DNA of 6,805 nucleotides from an uncultured Flavobacteriales bacterium (GTDB lineage Bacteria; Bacteroidota; Bacteroidia; Flavobacteriales_D; SKUL01): the NCBI GenBank assembly GCA_937911795.1, contig CALDPJ010000269.1, positions 1-6,805 of the forward strand, in the 5' to 3' direction. The notes below the pieces were generated by a model that searched no databases, had not been told where the DNA came from, and worked only from the letters and a program-made list of their open reading frames with translations. A program made the translations under genes and the position numbers. This document shows, piece after piece, positions 6,060 to 6,805 of this stretch. Numbering within the stretch: the stretch's first letter is position 1; the number at the start of each line of letters is the position of its first letter.

Positions 6060-6805
6060 TTTTTGTGATTACGGTTAAGATCAATAGATTTTACCAAATG
6101 TATTATTTTATCAATAGGAAGACTATAATCCACCACGTTTTTGGCGATCGCAGAGGCCGGCATTGTGGGAGCTTCTGCCGTAGCGGGATCTTGTGCTATA
6201 GTGAGTCCGCCCTGGTTTTTAATGGCTTGCATTCCCAATGCACCATCTGTACTGGCACCTGTCAACAAGATACCCATGAGTTGTTTTCCAAAAACTACGG
6301 ATGCTGACTCAAAAAGTACATCAATGGCTGGCCGTGCATAGTTTACACGCTCTGTTACGGCAAGTGAAAAAGTTTCGTCCGCTTCAATGAGCAGATGATA
6401 ATTGGGCGGAGCGGTATATACAACTCCCGGGAGCATTTGCTCTTTTTCATCGGCTTCTTTCACGGTCACTACACATTCCTTGTTGAGTAAATGAACCCAA
6501 TAATCATCGGTATCGGGCTCATCCGGCGCGAAATAATGCACGAACAGGGTGTCCCGATTCGAATGCATGGGGGCCGTGTCCAGCGTGTCATAGGGATAGG
6601 GGCGGCTCTCGACGCATCCAGCCCAGTCGATCCCCATCCGGTTGAACATCGCGATTCGGTTGGCGCCGCCGTCGAAGATGTAGTCGTTGCCAGTGGCGTT
6701 GGCGCTGCGGTCCATCCAGTTGGCCTGCTGGTACTGGGCGCCGACGCGAACCGTCTGGGAGAAGGGGATCAGGGCGATGCGCACCGCGTCGTCGTCGGTG
6801 CCGCC
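6056..6805 (-). CDS. cheB: CheB-type methylesterase C-terminal part joined in frame to a TadG-like fragment (chimeric, open at window edge)
   Basis: One open frame made of two unrelated parts. From about DTDDYW (codons near 6514-6497) to the stop it is the CheB catalytic domain, about 150 residues. It contains VKEADEKE, VYTAPPNYHLL, NYARPAIDVLFESA, and ILLTGASTDGALGM with the catalytic Asp, then QDPATAEAPTMP. CheB removes methyl groups from, or deamidates, receptor glutamates/glutamines. There is no receiver domain. The first 40 or so residues of a normal CheB domain, with the S-x-G-G serine and the QH histidine, are absent and replaced by TadG-like sequence, so the encoded product should be catalytically dead. 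A GTG at 6784 could be taken as a start, but the frame stays open to the window edge (GGTDDDAV precedes it) and that valine is internal to the TadG homology. The ATGA overlap with the kinase gene shows the CheB part is native here. Confidence 0.85.
   Translation of the reverse strand, partial: GGTDDDAVRIALIPFSQTVRVGAQYQQANWMDRSANATGNDYIFDGGANRIAMFNRMGIDWAGCVESRPYPYDTLDTAPMHSNRDTLFVHYFAPDEPDTDDYWVHLLNKECVVTVKEADEKEQMLPGVVYTAPPNYHLLIEADETFSLAVTERVNYARPAIDVLFESASVVFGKQLMGILLTGASTDGALGMQAIKNQGGLTIAQDPATAEAPTMPASAIAKNVVDYSLPIDKIIHLVKSIDLNRNHKK
6498..6530. other. Chimeric junction between Bacteroidota-type and alphaproteobacterial-type DNA
   Basis: Protein homology changes from TadG (ends APDEPD) to CheB (resumes at about DTDDYW) within these bases, and base composition rises sharply to the right. 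A Bacteroidota CheB normally reads something like H-L-S-P-D-T-D-D-Y-W here. The bases for P-D-T-D could thus be shared by both parents, and a short identity around GATACCGAT may have served as the joining point. No target-site duplication, terminal inverted repeat or integrase is visible. Confidence 0.75.
6515..6805 (-). other. Foreign TadG-like (Flp pilus assembly) gene fragment
   Basis: About 97 codons reading GGTDDDAVRIALIPFSQTVR at the edge, then ANWMD, ANRIAMFNRMGIDWAGCVESRP, PYD, DTAP, TLFVHYFAPDEPD. This series is characteristic of TadG/TadE-type pilus-assembly proteins of Alphaproteobacteria, which carry a von Willebrand A-like region and act at the cell envelope. The G+C is about 66% (174 of 265 bases by hand count, 6541-6805), against 47% in 6361-6480 and 23% in 6061-6120. 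Codons end mostly in G or C, unlike the rest of the window. Neither the N-terminal part of TadG nor the residues after APDEPD is present. Origin from a different genome is nearly certain. Whether by misassembly or by transfer cannot be settled from the sequence. Confidence 0.82.

Noticed and set aside
6498..6530. Insertion sequence or phage attachment event at the composition break
   Set aside because: No terminal inverted repeats, target duplication, integrase or tRNA is visible, and the foreign side is plain TadG coding sequence.
6782..6784. GTG as a genuine start codon for the right-end gene
   Set aside because: The frame is open upstream to the window edge and the codons before it (GGTDDDA) continue the TadG-like homology, so this is an internal Val.

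Overview
The window holds five protein-coding reading frames. Four look native to a member of the Bacteroidota. The reasons are moderate-to-low G+C, A/T-rich leaders with weak Shine-Dalgarno sequences, two matches to the TAnnTTTG -7 element of this phylum, and protein styles common there: a standalone receiver with a Bacteroidota-like helix 1, a very large hybrid kinase with three receivers, and a receiver-less CheB. Assignment to an order (for example Marinilabiliales) would be a guess.

Layout. At 88-816 (+) is a multi-pass membrane protein resembling degenerate ZIP metal transporters. At 823-1704 (-), converging on it with a 6-base gap, is a DODA/YgiD-type extradiol dioxygenase-like enzyme with an added N-terminal export-type signal. 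A 280-base divergent intergenic region (1705-1984) carries a candidate promoter for each flanking gene. At 1985-2386 (+) is a single-domain CheY-like response regulator. At 2421-6059 (-), converging on the regulator, is a 1212-residue membrane hybrid histidine kinase (4HB_MCP-like sensor, HAMP, GAF, long coiled coil, HisKA, HATPase, REC-REC-REC). Immediately upstream of the kinase, overlapping it by ATGA, is the C-terminal three quarters of a CheB methylesterase (6056 to about 6510, -).

The oddity is at the right end. The CheB frame runs without a stop into about 290 bases of very different DNA: about 66% G+C by hand count over 6541-6805, encoding a recognisable piece of an alphaproteobacterial-type TadG pilus-assembly protein. 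The switch falls around 6498-6530 and removes the CheB N-terminus with its catalytic Ser and His. The simplest reading is an assembly or library chimera at a contig end; a real gene fusion is possible but less likely.

Functionally, the kinase and CheB form a translationally coupled signalling unit that probably continued upstream (often with cheR) before the break. The nearby receiver may be a partner but is on the opposite strand and not in the same operon. The left-hand pair shows no obvious link to the signalling genes. Apart from the junction, the window is ordinary bacterial chromosome. I see no CRISPR, tRNA, rRNA or transposon, and no convincing new multi-gene system.
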